Positions 23,736 to 34,329 of a stretch of DNA of 64,000 nt are shown here, piece by piece. Made by a program: the position numbers and the translations under genes. The DNA comes from Ctena decussata (Eukaryota > Mollusca > Bivalvia > Lucinida > Lucinidae). The stretch covers positions 7,695,501 through 7,759,500 of the forward strand of contig OZ022498.1 in the NCBI GenBank assembly GCA_963989385.1, given 5' to 3'. How positions within the stretch are numbered: the stretch's first letter is position 1; the number at the start of each line of letters is the position of its first letter. Under the pieces are notes generated by a model. The model did not search any database and had not been told where the DNA came from. It worked only from the letters and a program-made list of their open reading frames with translations.

Positions 23736-25340
23736 AACTCTTCTATTTTCTTGTATTGCTTTCCTTCTCAATGGGGGTCAATTCTTAAATAAAAGAACCT
23801 GCTTCCCTGAGAAAAAAATCTTTTCCTTAAGAGAAGATCCAATTTTGGAAGGGCTTCGCCACCCCAAAAAGCAAACACAAGAAATCACGAACTTTGCCCC
23901 TCCTCCCTCCCCACCCTTTGAATAAATGAAGAATAAATAACATGAAGGTGAACGGAAACGACAGTTCTCAGGGGACAGTTTAGTATTGGCAGGCGTCAAG
24001 AAAACCATACGTACAGATAATAACTAGTAAAAACAGCATGGTTGTTTGAATTAAGTGAGCTTTTGAGTGTTTGTAAGAACGTTAGTTATGTCAGCTGGAG
24101 TAAGATTGGCTACAAAAAGTTGTAATAAGCTTTCATTGTCTGGTGAATCTTCAAATTAAGAGCAGATTGTCGTTGTCACAGGAGACTTCCAGCGAGAACG
24201 TGCCTGGTCTTTTTAGGGAAATACGGTAAAAAGTCATGACACCATTTCAGATTTGTTTCACCTTAAATAGTGTTGCACGTGTGCCACATTTATTTAGCAG
24301 ACTGAGAAGAACATTTCTAAATCTGCGAACTGTGTAATATTTAAATCAGAATACTCGAATGGTCTACTTTGTTGGAATCATTCGTCTATGGATCATGGGG
24401 AGTATGTTCATAATACAACAAGGACGAGATAACACAGCCCTGTGTTTTTCAAAATTTGCCTGTTTCAATTCAATACATGCACTTTAGCTGTACGAGCAGG
24501 ATACCGTCAGTTGCTTTCGAAACCACACCATAAAAGTTCTATAGTAGGCTCACAAGGTTTAGTGTAATTTAGAAAATGAATCCATACCAGTTTGGCTTAG
24601 TTTTCAGGGTTTTAGCGGTCAACAGTGTCCCCAATGAGCAATTTGTTTGCTCAAATCAGATGTATCTGTTCAATCGTAAATGTTTAGGAGCCATAGCATT
24701 AACAACATATAAATAAAATAAGCAATCAAAAGGCAAAGTTCGCAACTTTTTATCGGGTCACTTCCGGGCATCTGCCAAATAACTTATATTTCCATAGAGA
24801 AAAACAAAATCTAAAATGTTTTACAATTTAATGATGACCATGAACATTTGGAAGAACAATATTTCTAGGATTCGTAAAGTTTAAAAAAAAATTGTTTCAT
24901 TTGTTCTTTCTTTAAGAACTAGAGAAATGAAGCATGCCACTACAGAACACACTTCATCTTCGAACAACCGTACATCTTATGTTTAAAAGAATTATATAGA
25001 GTTATTGACTGAATAGTTCAGTTCAGTATCCATCCATTATCCGGGTTTATATGCAGTTTCGGTAGTAGTAAGGATTTTGACAGATGAGGACAAAGTAATC
25101 TGTGGAAGGCTGACAACTCTTGTTTCTACAATGATTTTAGTTCGCTCTCCTGATTGCTTTGTAAATTGAATGATTCAAGTACTGTGATAGATTGATTGTA
25201 CTTGATTGAGATTGTGCAAGTAGGTGTTGGTAAGGATAAACTGCATGCAAGAATGACAACTTATTTGCATTAATTTACCAGTTATATCCCCTGAAAAACT
25301 TAAAATCTTTGAATAGCCTCTCTTTAAGATATCGCGTATA
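23736..25340. other. Unassigned sequence with one small dispersed repeat
   Basis: CAATTTTGGAAGGGCTTCG followed by CAAACACAAGAAATCACGAA (about 23840-23892) resembles about 62700-62745. The rest has no supported feature; the overlapping 96-aa and 76-aa frames at 23635-24008 are antisense pairs. Confidence 0.35.
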
Positions 25341-26155
25341 TGTAACAGCCGAGATAGCTGTGGATTCGTATGCTGGACCATAGGTGAACACTGACAGACG
25401 ACAACAGCGTATCAATGACGTTTATTCACAATTCTGCATATCTGCAAAACATATATAAATATGTTTTAAACATCTTTAAATGGCAGGACATATAAAGTAA
25501 AAAACTTTACACAAACATAGGTAAACAGCTTATGCCATCAGGCGGGACTTAATCTTTTTATAATATTCAAAATATGCAATACACAAATACACAATATATA
25601 ACATAGATTCATTCACTCAAAGGCATGAACCATCTTGCAGTTTCCCTTATGAATAACAGTAATGGAACTACCCTAATACTAAACGAATACAGTAATTGAT
25701 ATCTGGTAACTAAAATAAACATTTAAGATTTACAACATACCTGCAAAACATATATAAATATGTTTTAAACATCTTTAAATGGCAGGACATATAAAGTATA
25801 AAACTTTACACAAACATAGGTAAACGGCTTATGCAATCAGGCGGGACTTAATCTCTTTAAAATGAGTGATAAGTCACGTGAGCCCATACCGTACCTTGTC
25901 AAACAATAGCCAGGGATTACAATGTCATCTTGGTCCGGGAAACATTATACGCCTGCTGATAGACACAGACTCACACGACGTCCGCAGCACGGTGTCAACA
26001 ATGCAACATCAAATAGGAAACAGCGGAGCGAACACGGCAAACCATAACGCGATAACGGCAACCCGCATAGCACAAACGGCTACCCGCAATGCGAAACGGC
26101 AACCCGCACATCACCATCGGCAACACGCGATGCTGGAACCAAAACCCCTGTCACA
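25341..26155 (-). repeat. LTR (3' LTR of the minus-strand element)
   Basis: On the plus strand it runs from TGTAACAGCCGAGATAGCTG to CCCCTGTCACA, giving the canonical TG...CA ends on both strands. It contains an internal duplication of about 121 bp (25442-25562 and 25741-25862). CGGCAACCCGCA-type short repeats lie near its right end (26050-26115). The 118-aa plus frame over it is not a gene. Confidence 0.95.
25442..25862. repeat. Internal duplication within the LTR
   Basis: The block starting CTGCAAAACATATATAAATA and ending near GGCGGGACTTAATCT occurs at 25442-25562 and again at 25741-25862, with a few substitutions. The same two blocks are present in the other LTR (about 38618 onward and 38918 onward), so the duplication predates this insertion. 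Being within U3/R it could duplicate promoter elements; that is inference. Confidence 0.85.
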
Positions 26156-26185
26156 CACTTCCCCTGTCTACGAAATGTCGTCCCG
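26156..26185 (-). other. Candidate polypurine tract
   Basis: Immediately upstream of the 3' LTR on the minus strand the sequence reads GACAGGGGAAGTG before TGTGACAGGGG. The short AGGGGAAG purine run is in the right place to prime plus-strand DNA synthesis, although it is brief for this role. Confidence 0.5.
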
Positions 26186-26794
26186 ACATTTAATACAAAT
26201 TATCTTAGGTAGACCAAAATAAATCCAAAATGATGAGAACCACCATGCATATTGCACGGGTGATTCAGAAAAAAAAATCAGTATCTCATACTTCCACCTA
26301 CACTTACTTACTTGTGAAGCAAAAACTAAAACATGATGATAATGGATGCAAAGATGAACGTATGAATATAGGAACTATAAAGAGCTTGGCCTCCTCCATT
26401 TCTTACGGACTTTTATCTCTAACAACTTTCTTTTATTCCCCGTTCACATATGTGTGTTATACTGAAACAATACATTCTCTTCGTTGGAGGATAAATCACA
26501 TTTATCTATCTCATTTCTTTTCTCTTAACATTTACTCTTTCAGCCTTATCATTATCGTTTAGGTCTCTGAAGTTGCCAATATACAGCCCATCTTAACATT
26601 AGGAGCCTTTCAAACACTGCTTGCAGTCTGACAGGATGATACTGTATGAATAAATTATCTGTAACTTTAAGTGCTTGTGATAAATAATAGGCGCTACATT
26701 TCACATATTCTACGCAACAATCTTCTCAATTAATACAGTGGTTCCTCCAAATATTCTTTACCTACCTGTTTCAGTCATCATTACTTTGACTCTT

Positions 26795-27055
26795 TTCTTG
26801 ACTCTTCTACTTTACTGGACAACTTACCTGATTTGAGGTCCTTCAACTTTTCAATACCTACCTGTCTCATTCATCATTCCATGCTTGACTCTCGTACTTT
26901 ACTGGACGACTTACCTGATTTGAGGTCCTTCAACTTTTCAATACCTACCTGTCTCATTCTTCATTCCATGCTTGACTCTCGTACTTTACTGGACGACTTA
27001 CCTGATTTGAGGTCCTTCAACTTTTCATTACTTACCCGTCTCTCATCTTTTCCTA
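26795..27055. repeat. 87-bp tandem repeat in the element 3' untranslated segment
   Basis: TTGAGGTCCTTCAACTTTTC occurs at 26833, 26920 and 27007, an exact 87-bp period, with CTTTACTGGACGACTTACCTG in each unit. The central two units are nearly identical. Because 87 is divisible by three, a 122-aa plus frame (26833-27201) stays open; it is antisense to the element and not credible as a gene. Confidence 0.9.
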
Positions 27056-27354
27056 CAGTGCGTACCTCACTATCATACTTGTTTCTTGAACAAGATTTGT
27101 TTCCGTCAGAATGCTTTGAACAACTTACCTATTCTTCCTATGATTCAATACGTTTCATTTCGTTCTCTACTCTTGTGAAGAAACTTCTCAAGAGCAATTA
27201 AAAGCCATTTTACATTTTTTTTATATACAATCTAAAAGCAACTGTGCAGTTACATTTCAGTACATTTTCTTTGAAAATGCAAAAACTGCGTGTGCAATGC
27301 AGTAGCCTCTGAAATCTATATACACTATGTTTACCTTTCTTATTTCTCATACTG

Positions 27355-29420
27355 TCAAATGTAGACAACCTGGTCTGCTGGTACCACAAAGGTATGTTGA
27401 TATTGCAGTCGATCGGGTTGCCTTCTGTTTCTCTGACCTCTCTTTAAAACTGATGGCTGTTTTGGTGACGCTGAAACCGAGTTGGAATTTGGTATAGCAT
27501 GTCTACTTTGCTGATCTGGGTCTCGTCTCAAAGGATTCTCTCTTGCTTGTGTTTGGTTTCCATCAGAACTCTCATCTCCATCTGAATCTGTGTCAGTGCT
27601 GGAACTAGTTACATTCTGCTCTAAATCAGTATCTGTTGGATATCTGTTATCTTCTGTTATCTTTACTGTCTTCATCTTACCTGTAAGTTGTTCTTCTATG
27701 CATGATAAGCCCATGAAGGGTAACAACATATTTCTGTGAAGAATCCTTGGCTTTCCCTCTTTCTCCATGTTTTCCTTTATCACCTCATACACTGGTATCT
27801 CACTCATTGGTTGGCTCTTGACAAGGTATGTACTGTTTTCCCATTGATCAGCTAGCTTTTGTCTCCCTCTCAGCCCAACATTTCGAACCAAAACTCGATC
27901 TCCCACCTCAAGTTTGGCACTACGAACCTTGTTGTCGTAGTATTGTTTATGTCTGTCTGCTTTCCTCTTGCTTTCTTCAGATGCTGCTTCATATGCATAT
28001 GTCAAACGCTTTTTCAGCCTATCAACAAAGTCCTGATGACTCTTGACTTTTCCAATGTCCTGGTGTATTCCTAGGAAAGCATCTACCGCCAAGCAAGGAT
28101 GACGCCCGAACATCAGATAAAATGGCGCAAACCCTGTACTATCATGAGCAGCAGCATTGTAAGCATGTGTTAGGGTTGAAAGATGTGATTTCCAGTCTGC
28201 CTTCTGACTTTCTTTCATTGTCCCGATCATGTTCAGTAAGGTCTTGTTAAATCTTTCTGGCATGCCATTTCCCATGGTATGATACGGGGTGGTCCTTGTC
28301 TTCTTCATGCCAGTAAGACTACACAGGCTCTTGATGAGTTTTGATTCAAAGTTGGCCCCCTGATCACTATGAATCTTGGCAGGGAACCCGTAATGAACGA
28401 AGTAATTCTCATAAAGAACACGTGCAGTCGTCTGCGCTGTCTGATTTCTGGTGGGTATTGCTTGCGCATATCTCGTGAAGTGGTCCGTTATAACGAGGAT
28501 ATTTTCGTATCCACCCTTAGAACGGTCTACTGTCAGGTAATCTATACAGACCACTTCCATTGGTGCTGTTGTTACTATATTCACCAGTTCTGCTGCTTTA
28601 GGAGGAGAAACCTTTCTTCGTATACAGCGTCCGCAATTTCGAACTTTTTCTTGTATGAAGGAGTCCATTCCTGGCCAGTACAATCTCCTTTTGATAAGGG
28701 AGAGAGTTCTATCACGCCCTTGGTGTCCAAGGTCATCGTGGTAGGCTCTGAATATATCATCTCTGTATCGGAATGGCAATACCATCTGTTTACTGTCTTG
28801 ACCTTCTTGCTTCGATCTTCTAAAGAGTAAACCATCTTCAACTGTCAATTTATCCCACTCTTTCATGTATCGCTTATCTATTTTGTTTGCCTCAACTTGC
28901 TGAGCATCCAGTCGTTGGCTGTTATTGATAAGACGGATAATATGGGAAATGCTGTTATCTTTCTGTTGGGCATTTTTCCAATCTTGTGTTGTTAATGCTG
29001 TTGAAGTTAGAAACTCTTCAGGTATTTCCTCTTCAACTGACAGAGAATTTTCTTCATGTGGTAAGACTAAAGTCTCAGCATAAGGGCTTTCTTCTACAGT
29101 TGCATTCACTGCGAACGAAATTGCTTTGAGAACATCTGGGAAACTGACATTATCTGAATCATCTGTCAAAGCTTTTCTAGACAAACCATCTGCATCTGCG
29201 TTTTTAGTTCCACTTCTATATGTAAGGCTGAAGTTATAAGCGGAAAGCGCAGCAACCCATCGTTGTCCTGTTTCATCTAAATTTGCAATTGTTAGGACAT
29301 ATGTCAATGGGTTGTTGTCAGTCACCGCCTCAAAACTTGAGCCGTACAGATAGTCGTGAAACTTCTCTGTAATTGCCCATTTTAATGCTAGAAATTCTAG
29401 CTTATGAGCCGGGTAGTTTT
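27355..29420 (-). CDS. Integrase with C-terminal end of RNase H (pol segment)
   Basis: This frame inserts the cDNA copy into the host genome. The first part finishes RNase H (TDNNPLTY, then the NADADGLSR landmark). Numbering from the GTG at 29325, a zinc-binding HHCC motif follows (H196, H201, C231, C234), then the catalytic core D262 (CIDYLT), D321 (HSDQGANFES) and E357 (GMPERFNKT), giving a D-D-35-E arrangement with all three acids present. A GPY/F-like module (KLADQWENSTYLV, then ILHRNMLLPF) and an acidic/serine-rich tail complete it. Integrase itself looks intact. The frame is open upstream to about 29420, where an apparent one-base loss in an A-run separates it from the preceding segment. 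Confidence 0.92.
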
Positions 29421-29890
29421 TTCTGATGGTTTGAGACTTCGACTGGCGTAAGCTACTACTTTGTCTACACCATTCTGTGTTTGGTATAATACAGCTCCTA
29501 TGCCAGTGAAGGAAGCGTCAGTATGTAGCTTAAAGGGGCTCTTACAGTCTGCATAAGCCAATACTGGAGGTTGGGTGAGCTTATCTATTATGGTTTCGAA
29601 TGCATGCTGTTGTCTGTCTCCCCATTCAAACTTTGTGGCTTTAATTTGAGATTTCCGACTTTTCTTTCCTTTTTCATGGGTACTATGCCCAATTAAGAGG
29701 TCGTTCAAAGGACGAGCTATTGAAGCATATTCTTTTATAAAACGACGATAATATCCCGTAAAACCGAGAAACTGTCGCACTTCTTTTGTTGATTTTGGTA
29801 CTGGCCAGGTTCTTATAGCTTCTGTTTTACTTGGGTCTGTTTTTATGCCCTCTTCGGAAACTACATGCCCGAGATATGTGACTTCCTTTC
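29397..29890 (-). pseudogene. Pol segment: RT thumb/connection and RNase H N-terminal part
   Basis: This frame carries the end of RT (VRQFLGFTGYYRRFI) and the start of RNase H (FKLHTDASFTGIGAVLYQ, with the first catalytic Asp in TDAS, and YASRSLKPSEK). It is open upstream to about 29888, where it should join the RT palm frame but is one base out of register. At its other end it stops at 29397 because a run of six A (minus strand, about 29412-29417) appears one base short compared with the next frame. It is therefore an internal piece of pol, not an independent gene. Confidence 0.88.
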
Positions 29891-30558
29891 AAAAAAAATT
29901 CGCATTTGGATGCCTTCAACTTAAGGTTGTTCTCTTTGAGCCTTTCGAATACAGACTCTAGCCTTTCCAGATGCTCTTCAAAGTCTGATGAAAAGATGAT
30001 TATGTCTTCGAGATAAATGAGGCAGTCTCGGAGATTCATATCTCCCATACATCTTTCCATCAGTCTTTGAAAAGTCGCTGGCGCATTGCAAAGGCCAAAG
30101 GGCATCCTGTTGAACTCGTAGAATCCTAAAGTTCCTACTTGAAAGGCTGTCTTGCTTTTGTCTTCTTCGGCAACCTCAACTTGCCAGTACCCACTTCTTA
30201 GATCGAGCTTCGAGAAGTATTTTGAGCCAGCTAACAGATGTAATGAATCCTCGACCCTTGGTATTGCGTATGCATCCTTTACTGTGCGGTTATTCAGCTT
30301 TCTGAAATCCACGCAAAAACGTATGGTTCCATCTTTCTTTCTCACTATTACTACATTGGATGAGAATGGACTCTCGCTTTCTCGTATTGCTCCAGCTTTC
30401 AACATTTCTTGTAGATGCTCTCGTACTTCTTCAATTAATCCAGGTGGTATCCTTCTGTGCGGTTCTTTGAATGGTTCTTCATTTGACAGTCTTATATGAT
30501 GTTCTACTAGCTTTGTTCTTCCTATGTCTGTGACGCCTTTCGAAAGATGTTTGTCCAT
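29827..30558 (-). pseudogene. Pol segment: reverse transcriptase fingers and palm
   Basis: This is the RNA-dependent DNA polymerase core. PFSSNVVIVRKKDGTIRFCVD and FRKLNN (fingers), KLDLRSGYWQ with catalytic D119, FGLCNAPATFQRLM, and LIYLEDIIIFS are in the expected order and spacing. The active-site box reads YLED rather than YxDD: the first of the two paired aspartates is glutamate (codon GAA near 30010), a change expected to cripple catalysis. The frame ends off-register (after KCEFFLKG) at about 29886-29898, next to an eight-T run. At its start it is one base out of register with the preceding segment, near 30540. Confidence 0.9.
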
Positions 30559-30902
30559 TTACTAAACATCTGTGAAGCCTGCTTCTTTTCTTGCTCTGTT
30601 AACTTTGTGTCTTCTAAACTGACACCATCTGGTAGTTTAACTTCTGACTCGGTCTGACCTATGGTCTGACTTGCAATTTGAGCTGCTACTTCGTCATCTG
30701 TGTCCGGCTTTAAGTCATCATTTCTCAGCAATTTAACTTCTTGAAGTTCACATAAGGTTGTCTGGGGCTTTATATTGATGGTCTTAGCCGATATATTATA
30801 TACCCTCACACAGACGCGTTGATTTCTTCCAACTGAATTTAATGCCACCACTCTAGGACATACTCCTATTCTGCTAGAAGCCTTTTCTGATTGTTCAGTC
30901 AC
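30522..30902 (-). pseudogene. Pol segment: protease-RT linker
   Basis: This segment links protease and RT and resembles the structured spacer of Gypsy pol proteins (for example VCVRVYNISAKTINIKPQTTLCEL, then an acidic stretch and KKQASQMFSKW). It begins at 30902 in the -1 register relative to the protease frame. It ends at 30522 after running out of register near 30540, a TTTC site where one base appears to be missing compared with the RT frame. It has no enzymatic motif of its own. Confidence 0.75.
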
Positions 30903-31476
30903 TGCAGTTCTATATTCTTACTTTTTCTAATGAATCCAGACACAGTAATGGTTTCCATGGGCTTTATTTCAAGATCTTTCTTGTTGGTTGATTTTACTAA
31001 ACCAGCAAACCCATTTTGTAGAGCCAGAAACGCATCTTTCCATTCAGTCGGAGCTTGTGTCTCATTACAAAGACCTTTAGCAATTCTCAATACATTGGTA
31101 CCAACAATAACCGGAACCTTCAAATTGTATTGAGTGTCAGGGACTACTAGCACAGGAACATGAATTGGGACTGGACTGAAAGATACTTCAATAGTAGCCT
31201 CAATATATCCCAGATAAGGTAATGTTGTACCATTGGGTCCTTGTAAGTTTAACTCCTCTAAACTTTTCAGTTTAGGTGTTGGAATAATTGAATTGAAAAA
31301 TTCTTCTGATACTGTAGTAACCATTGACCCACTGTCAACCAAGGCGTGCGTTGCTAGACCACAAAATGTTATTGCAGATTCGTTTGCGTGCCCAATAAGC
31401 CTCGAAAACAAGTTGTTATTGTTTGGGCTTTTGCTTTTGTTGTCTTCAGTCAGCCCTGCATTGAAGACATTACTTA
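30899..31476 (-). CDS. Retropepsin-like protease (pol segment)
   Basis: This segment would cut the Gag-Pol polyprotein. The catalytic motif is ALVDSGSMVT (DSG in place of the commoner DTG), with a hydrophobic strand region (VPIHVPVLVVPDTQYNLKVP, then IVGTNVLR), where the ILG-like flap partner is expected. The frame is open through the end of gag, overlapping it in the -1 register, so it is expected to be made by frameshifting rather than from its own start. It stops at 30899-30901 just where the next pol segment begins in a further -1 register; that second step lacks a slippery heptamer and is more likely a mutation. Confidence 0.85.
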
Positions 31477-31482
31477 AAAATC
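31474..31482 (-). promoter_or_regulatory. Candidate -1 frameshift site at the gag stop
   Basis: The last gag codons are GAT TTT TAA. A ribosome with Phe-tRNA on TTT can slip back one base onto another TTT and then read TTA AGT in the protease frame, which is open. The site is not a canonical X XXY YYZ heptamer, but P-site slippage on a U-run next to a stop is mechanistically reasonable. The overlap and register are seen directly; slippage is inferred. Confidence 0.6.
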
Positions 31483-34248
31483 CTTCTTGGTAGCTTCTGT
31501 ACGTTGGGGATCAGCAGTGTCTGTTTTTGGTTTCTCTCTTTCTTGTTGCTTTTCATCTGTTCTTGAGTAATTGTCTCTTGGTCTATACTGATACCTGTAT
31601 CTACCTCTGTTTGCATACTTCATCTGTTTTTCCAACGATTCTAACCGAGCAAGAATCTTATCGGTTTTTGAATCTTCAGTGTCTTCTTTCTCTTGCGATG
31701 TGTCAGCCTTCATTTGCTGTTGCCTAACACCTGTGTTAATCTTCATTTCATGTTCTTCTGCTCTAACTGCTCTTCTCAAAAGTTCAAAGTTGGATATTGA
31801 TTCATAATGTACTCGTGTTGCATTTTTCAGTCTATCGCTTCGTAATTTTCTCCAAAATTTTTCTCTAAGCATGTCATTTTTCTCCTCTTGTTTAATATGC
31901 CCTTTGTCCGTTGCTTTCTGTAGCAACTCCTCTAGCCGTAAGCCCCAGGCTGCCACTGTTTCATCTTGACTTTGACAGGCAGTGTAAAATTCTCTGAGAA
32001 CACTTTCGCCTGTGGCGACGTTGCCGAATACACCCTCCAACTTTCCCATTATATCAGGAAGTTTTGCTGAGGTTCCTAGAGGTAAAAGCACTTTCTTTGC
32101 TTGTCCTCTCAACGATTTTCTAATAGCTTGTGCCATGACACTTTCACTATGATCACCTTCCTTTCTTAAACAATTAACTTCATACTTCCATTCTTCATAG
32201 GATGCTTCATTCTTTTGTTTCGGCTCCTCTCCTGAAAACTGAGTAATCTTTGGATAGAGGTAGGTATTTTCGTAGGTTGTTTTCTTTTCTGTTGACTCTG
32301 CTTTCCCTACATTCTCACTGTCCGTCATTGTGGTTTGACTCACTTTTTGTGTTTCGATAATTTGCCGATCAGTTTCCGTCGCTGTTGATTGAGTCGGGCG
32401 CTCTTCAGCAGACTTTGTTACGATCTCAAACTCTGTCATTGTCGCTCGGTCTTCAGTTTTCTTCTTGGCTAAATCATGTTCTGTTTCTATAGATTTGGAC
32501 CCCTGTAAGGAGAATTCTCTGTTTCTCAACTGGCTTTCTCTAGCTTTTAATTTAGCCATTCTATGTTGTAGGTCACTAGCACGTTGTGCGAGTGCATAAT
32601 CAATAGAGTTTGGTTTTTCTTCTGAATTTCTCAGCTCCTCCTGTTCCTTGATCCTTGCTTCCATTCTGTTCAATTCTTGTTCCTTCCTTATCAATTCTTC
32701 TTCTTGAGCTTTTAAAAGATTCTCTTTTCTTCTTCGTTCTTCTGTCAGGAGGGCTTCAGCAGCTCCATTCTCTATCTTAATAGGATCTTGAACTCTTTCC
32801 TGTACAACAACTCTTGCTGCATCTCTCTGAAACCCATATCTAGGCATTGGTAATGGTTCTGTAGGTATACACAGCTCACTATCTCTATGAGGATACACAT
32901 TTTGAAACTTAGGATCATAACCTCTGTATATATTATAAGCATCAGGTGGAAAATATCCTTTCGGTATAGCATTATATCCCTGATAATAAGGGTATTGCTC
33001 CTGGTCCCGTTCTTCTGCATCTCTGATATCTTCAAACTTCAACTGTCTTCTAGCTAGTGTTGTACGGGGTACACTGCTTCCACCATAATCATCATATAAT
33101 GAGCGGAATTCCGTGTTGTCAACCCTTCTCAATATGTTTTCAGACGTCGGAACATATGTTTCTTTCTGTCTTGTTCCATCAAATGTGTGTTGTGTATTCT
33201 CTCTGTGATATCCGGTATTGGCATATGGGGTATGCTTTATTTGTCGTTTAGACATTTTTGCTTCTAATTGTTTATCTGCTCCCTTTTTCATCGAAGCGTA
33301 TTTACTAGAACCTGCAAGAGGCATGCTAGGTGTAGCATCACCAGCATACAGATATCCTTCTTTACTAAGTATCGTAAGACGTTTATCCAGAGCATCGATC
33401 TCCTTTTCTATATCATAAAACTGTTCTCCTCTTTGTTTGTCAGTCTTTTGGTCTTTTCCTAAGGTAGAAACGCCTCCATGTGTTGCATCTTGGGTAAGTT
33501 TTGAATTAGTGTCTATGTACTGCTCTTGTTTTCTTTTAGTTAAGCTACTTTGTATGCTTTCTTCGCGTGGACATTGTTCTGTCTCACTTTCAGCTGAGTT
33601 TTCAGCCAATTCATCAACTGTCTCAAACTCTTCTTCTTCTTGTTTCTCAGCAGCAGCAGAAAGTCTCTGCGACCTATTTTCTATTTCTATTGACTGTTCT
33701 TGAGTATTTTGCAGTTCAACCCTATGACCAAGATTATCTTCCATTAAGTATTGTAATCGAAGCCTTTCCTCGTCATTTCTTCTTTGGTAAGCCTCAACTT
33801 CCCTTCTCATTCTTTCTATCCTTTGTCTCTCTTGATCCCTGAGACATTCGTCCTCGAGAAAATCTGGAGGCCTTTGTATCGCGTCAGCAACATATTGTTC
33901 TGTTCTGAAAGCTTCTCCTCGAGCCCTTGGCATTTCAGTATAATCTTCTGTCTTTTCTTTTGCATCTTTTTCTCTTATAGAAGCTGTTTCTTCCTTTTTC
34001 TTAGTTGAATCTTTTGGATTCAAAGCTATAGAATCATCAATATTCTCACCAACTCTATTCAACTGCAACTGTTGTCGCAGAATCTGTGCTTCTCTATTTC
34101 TTCTTTGCTCCTGTATAAACTGATCTCTTTGATACTGTATCCTTCTAAGCCCTTCTGCTCTATCTCGTGCTATTTCATCTTCTTCTCTAATCATATCTCT
34201 TCGCCTTCTTCTTAGATCTCGTGCCTCCCTACCGCCACCGGAAGCCAT
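31474..34248 (-). CDS. Gag polyprotein, unusually long, PNMA/Arc-like capsid region
   Basis: This is the structural protein of the particle. At 924 aa it is far longer than the roughly 300-500 aa common for Gypsy Gag. Residues 1-75 and about 120-220 are Arg/Glu/Gln-rich and likely coiled coil. Residues 400-500 are Tyr/Pro-rich (YYQGYNAIPKGYFPPDAYN). A second coiled-coil block spans about 520-620. The capsid-like region is about 665-835 (ITQFSGEEPKQ, EEWKYEV, IRKSLRGQAKKVLLPLG, LREFYTACQ), which resembles the PNMA/Arc type of retroviral-like capsid. The tail (about 875-924) is basic with RGRYRYQYRPR. I see no CCHC zinc knuckle, so RNA binding may rest on the RG/RY tail. The frame is uninterrupted from the ATG at 34248. 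Confidence 0.88.
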   Translation of the reverse strand: MASGGGREARDLRRRRRDMIREEDEIARDRAEGLRRIQYQRDQFIQEQRRNREAQILRQQLQLNRVGENIDDSIALNPKDSTKKKEETASIREKDAKEKTEDYTEMPRARGEAFRTEQYVADAIQRPPDFLEDECLRDQERQRIERMRREVEAYQRRNDEERLRLQYLMEDNLGHRVELQNTQEQSIEIENRSQRLSAAAEKQEEEEFETVDELAENSAESETEQCPREESIQSSLTKRKQEQYIDTNSKLTQDATHGGVSTLGKDQKTDKQRGEQFYDIEKEIDALDKRLTILSKEGYLYAGDATPSMPLAGSSKYASMKKGADKQLEAKMSKRQIKHTPYANTGYHRENTQHTFDGTRQKETYVPTSENILRRVDNTEFRSLYDDYGGSSVPRTTLARRQLKFEDIRDAEERDQEQYPYYQGYNAIPKGYFPPDAYNIYRGYDPKFQNVYPHRDSELCIPTEPLPMPRYGFQRDAARVVVQERVQDPIKIENGAAEALLTEERRRKENLLKAQEEELIRKEQELNRMEARIKEQEELRNSEEKPNSIDYALAQRASDLQHRMAKLKARESQLRNREFSLQGSKSIETEHDLAKKKTEDRATMTEFEIVTKSAEERPTQSTATETDRQIIETQKVSQTTMTDSENVGKAESTEKKTTYENTYLYPKITQFSGEEPKQKNEASYEEWKYEVNCLRKEGDHSESVMAQAIRKSLRGQAKKVLLPLGTSAKLPDIMGKLEGVFGNVATGESVLREFYTACQSQDETVAAWGLRLEELLQKATDKGHIKQEEKNDMLREKFWRKLRSDRLKNATRVHYESISNFELLRRAVRAEEHEMKINTGVRQQQMKADTSQEKEDTEDSKTDKILARLESLEKQMKYANRGRYRYQYRPRDNYSRTDEKQQEREKPKTDTADPQRTEATKKDF

Positions 34249-34329
34249 TTCAATTACAGCACAGTCTTACTCTTTAGGATCAGATATTAGAAAATTAACT
34301 CCACACTAACACAAAACAAAAATTCTTCC

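Noticed and set aside
25866..26222. 118-aa plus frame with NHNAITATRIAQTATRNAKRQPAHHHRQ repeats
   Set aside because: It lies in the LTR, antisense to the element, and is present in both LTRs with different ends; the repeats come from CGGCAACCCGCA words.
26155..27354. Envelope gene downstream of integrase
   Set aside because: No minus-strand frame of useful length exists there; the element is a retrotransposon without visible env.
30899..30904. Second programmed -1 frameshift between protease and linker
   Set aside because: The local sequence CTG CAG TGA has no slippery run, and other plain frame breaks lie nearby, so mutation is likelier.
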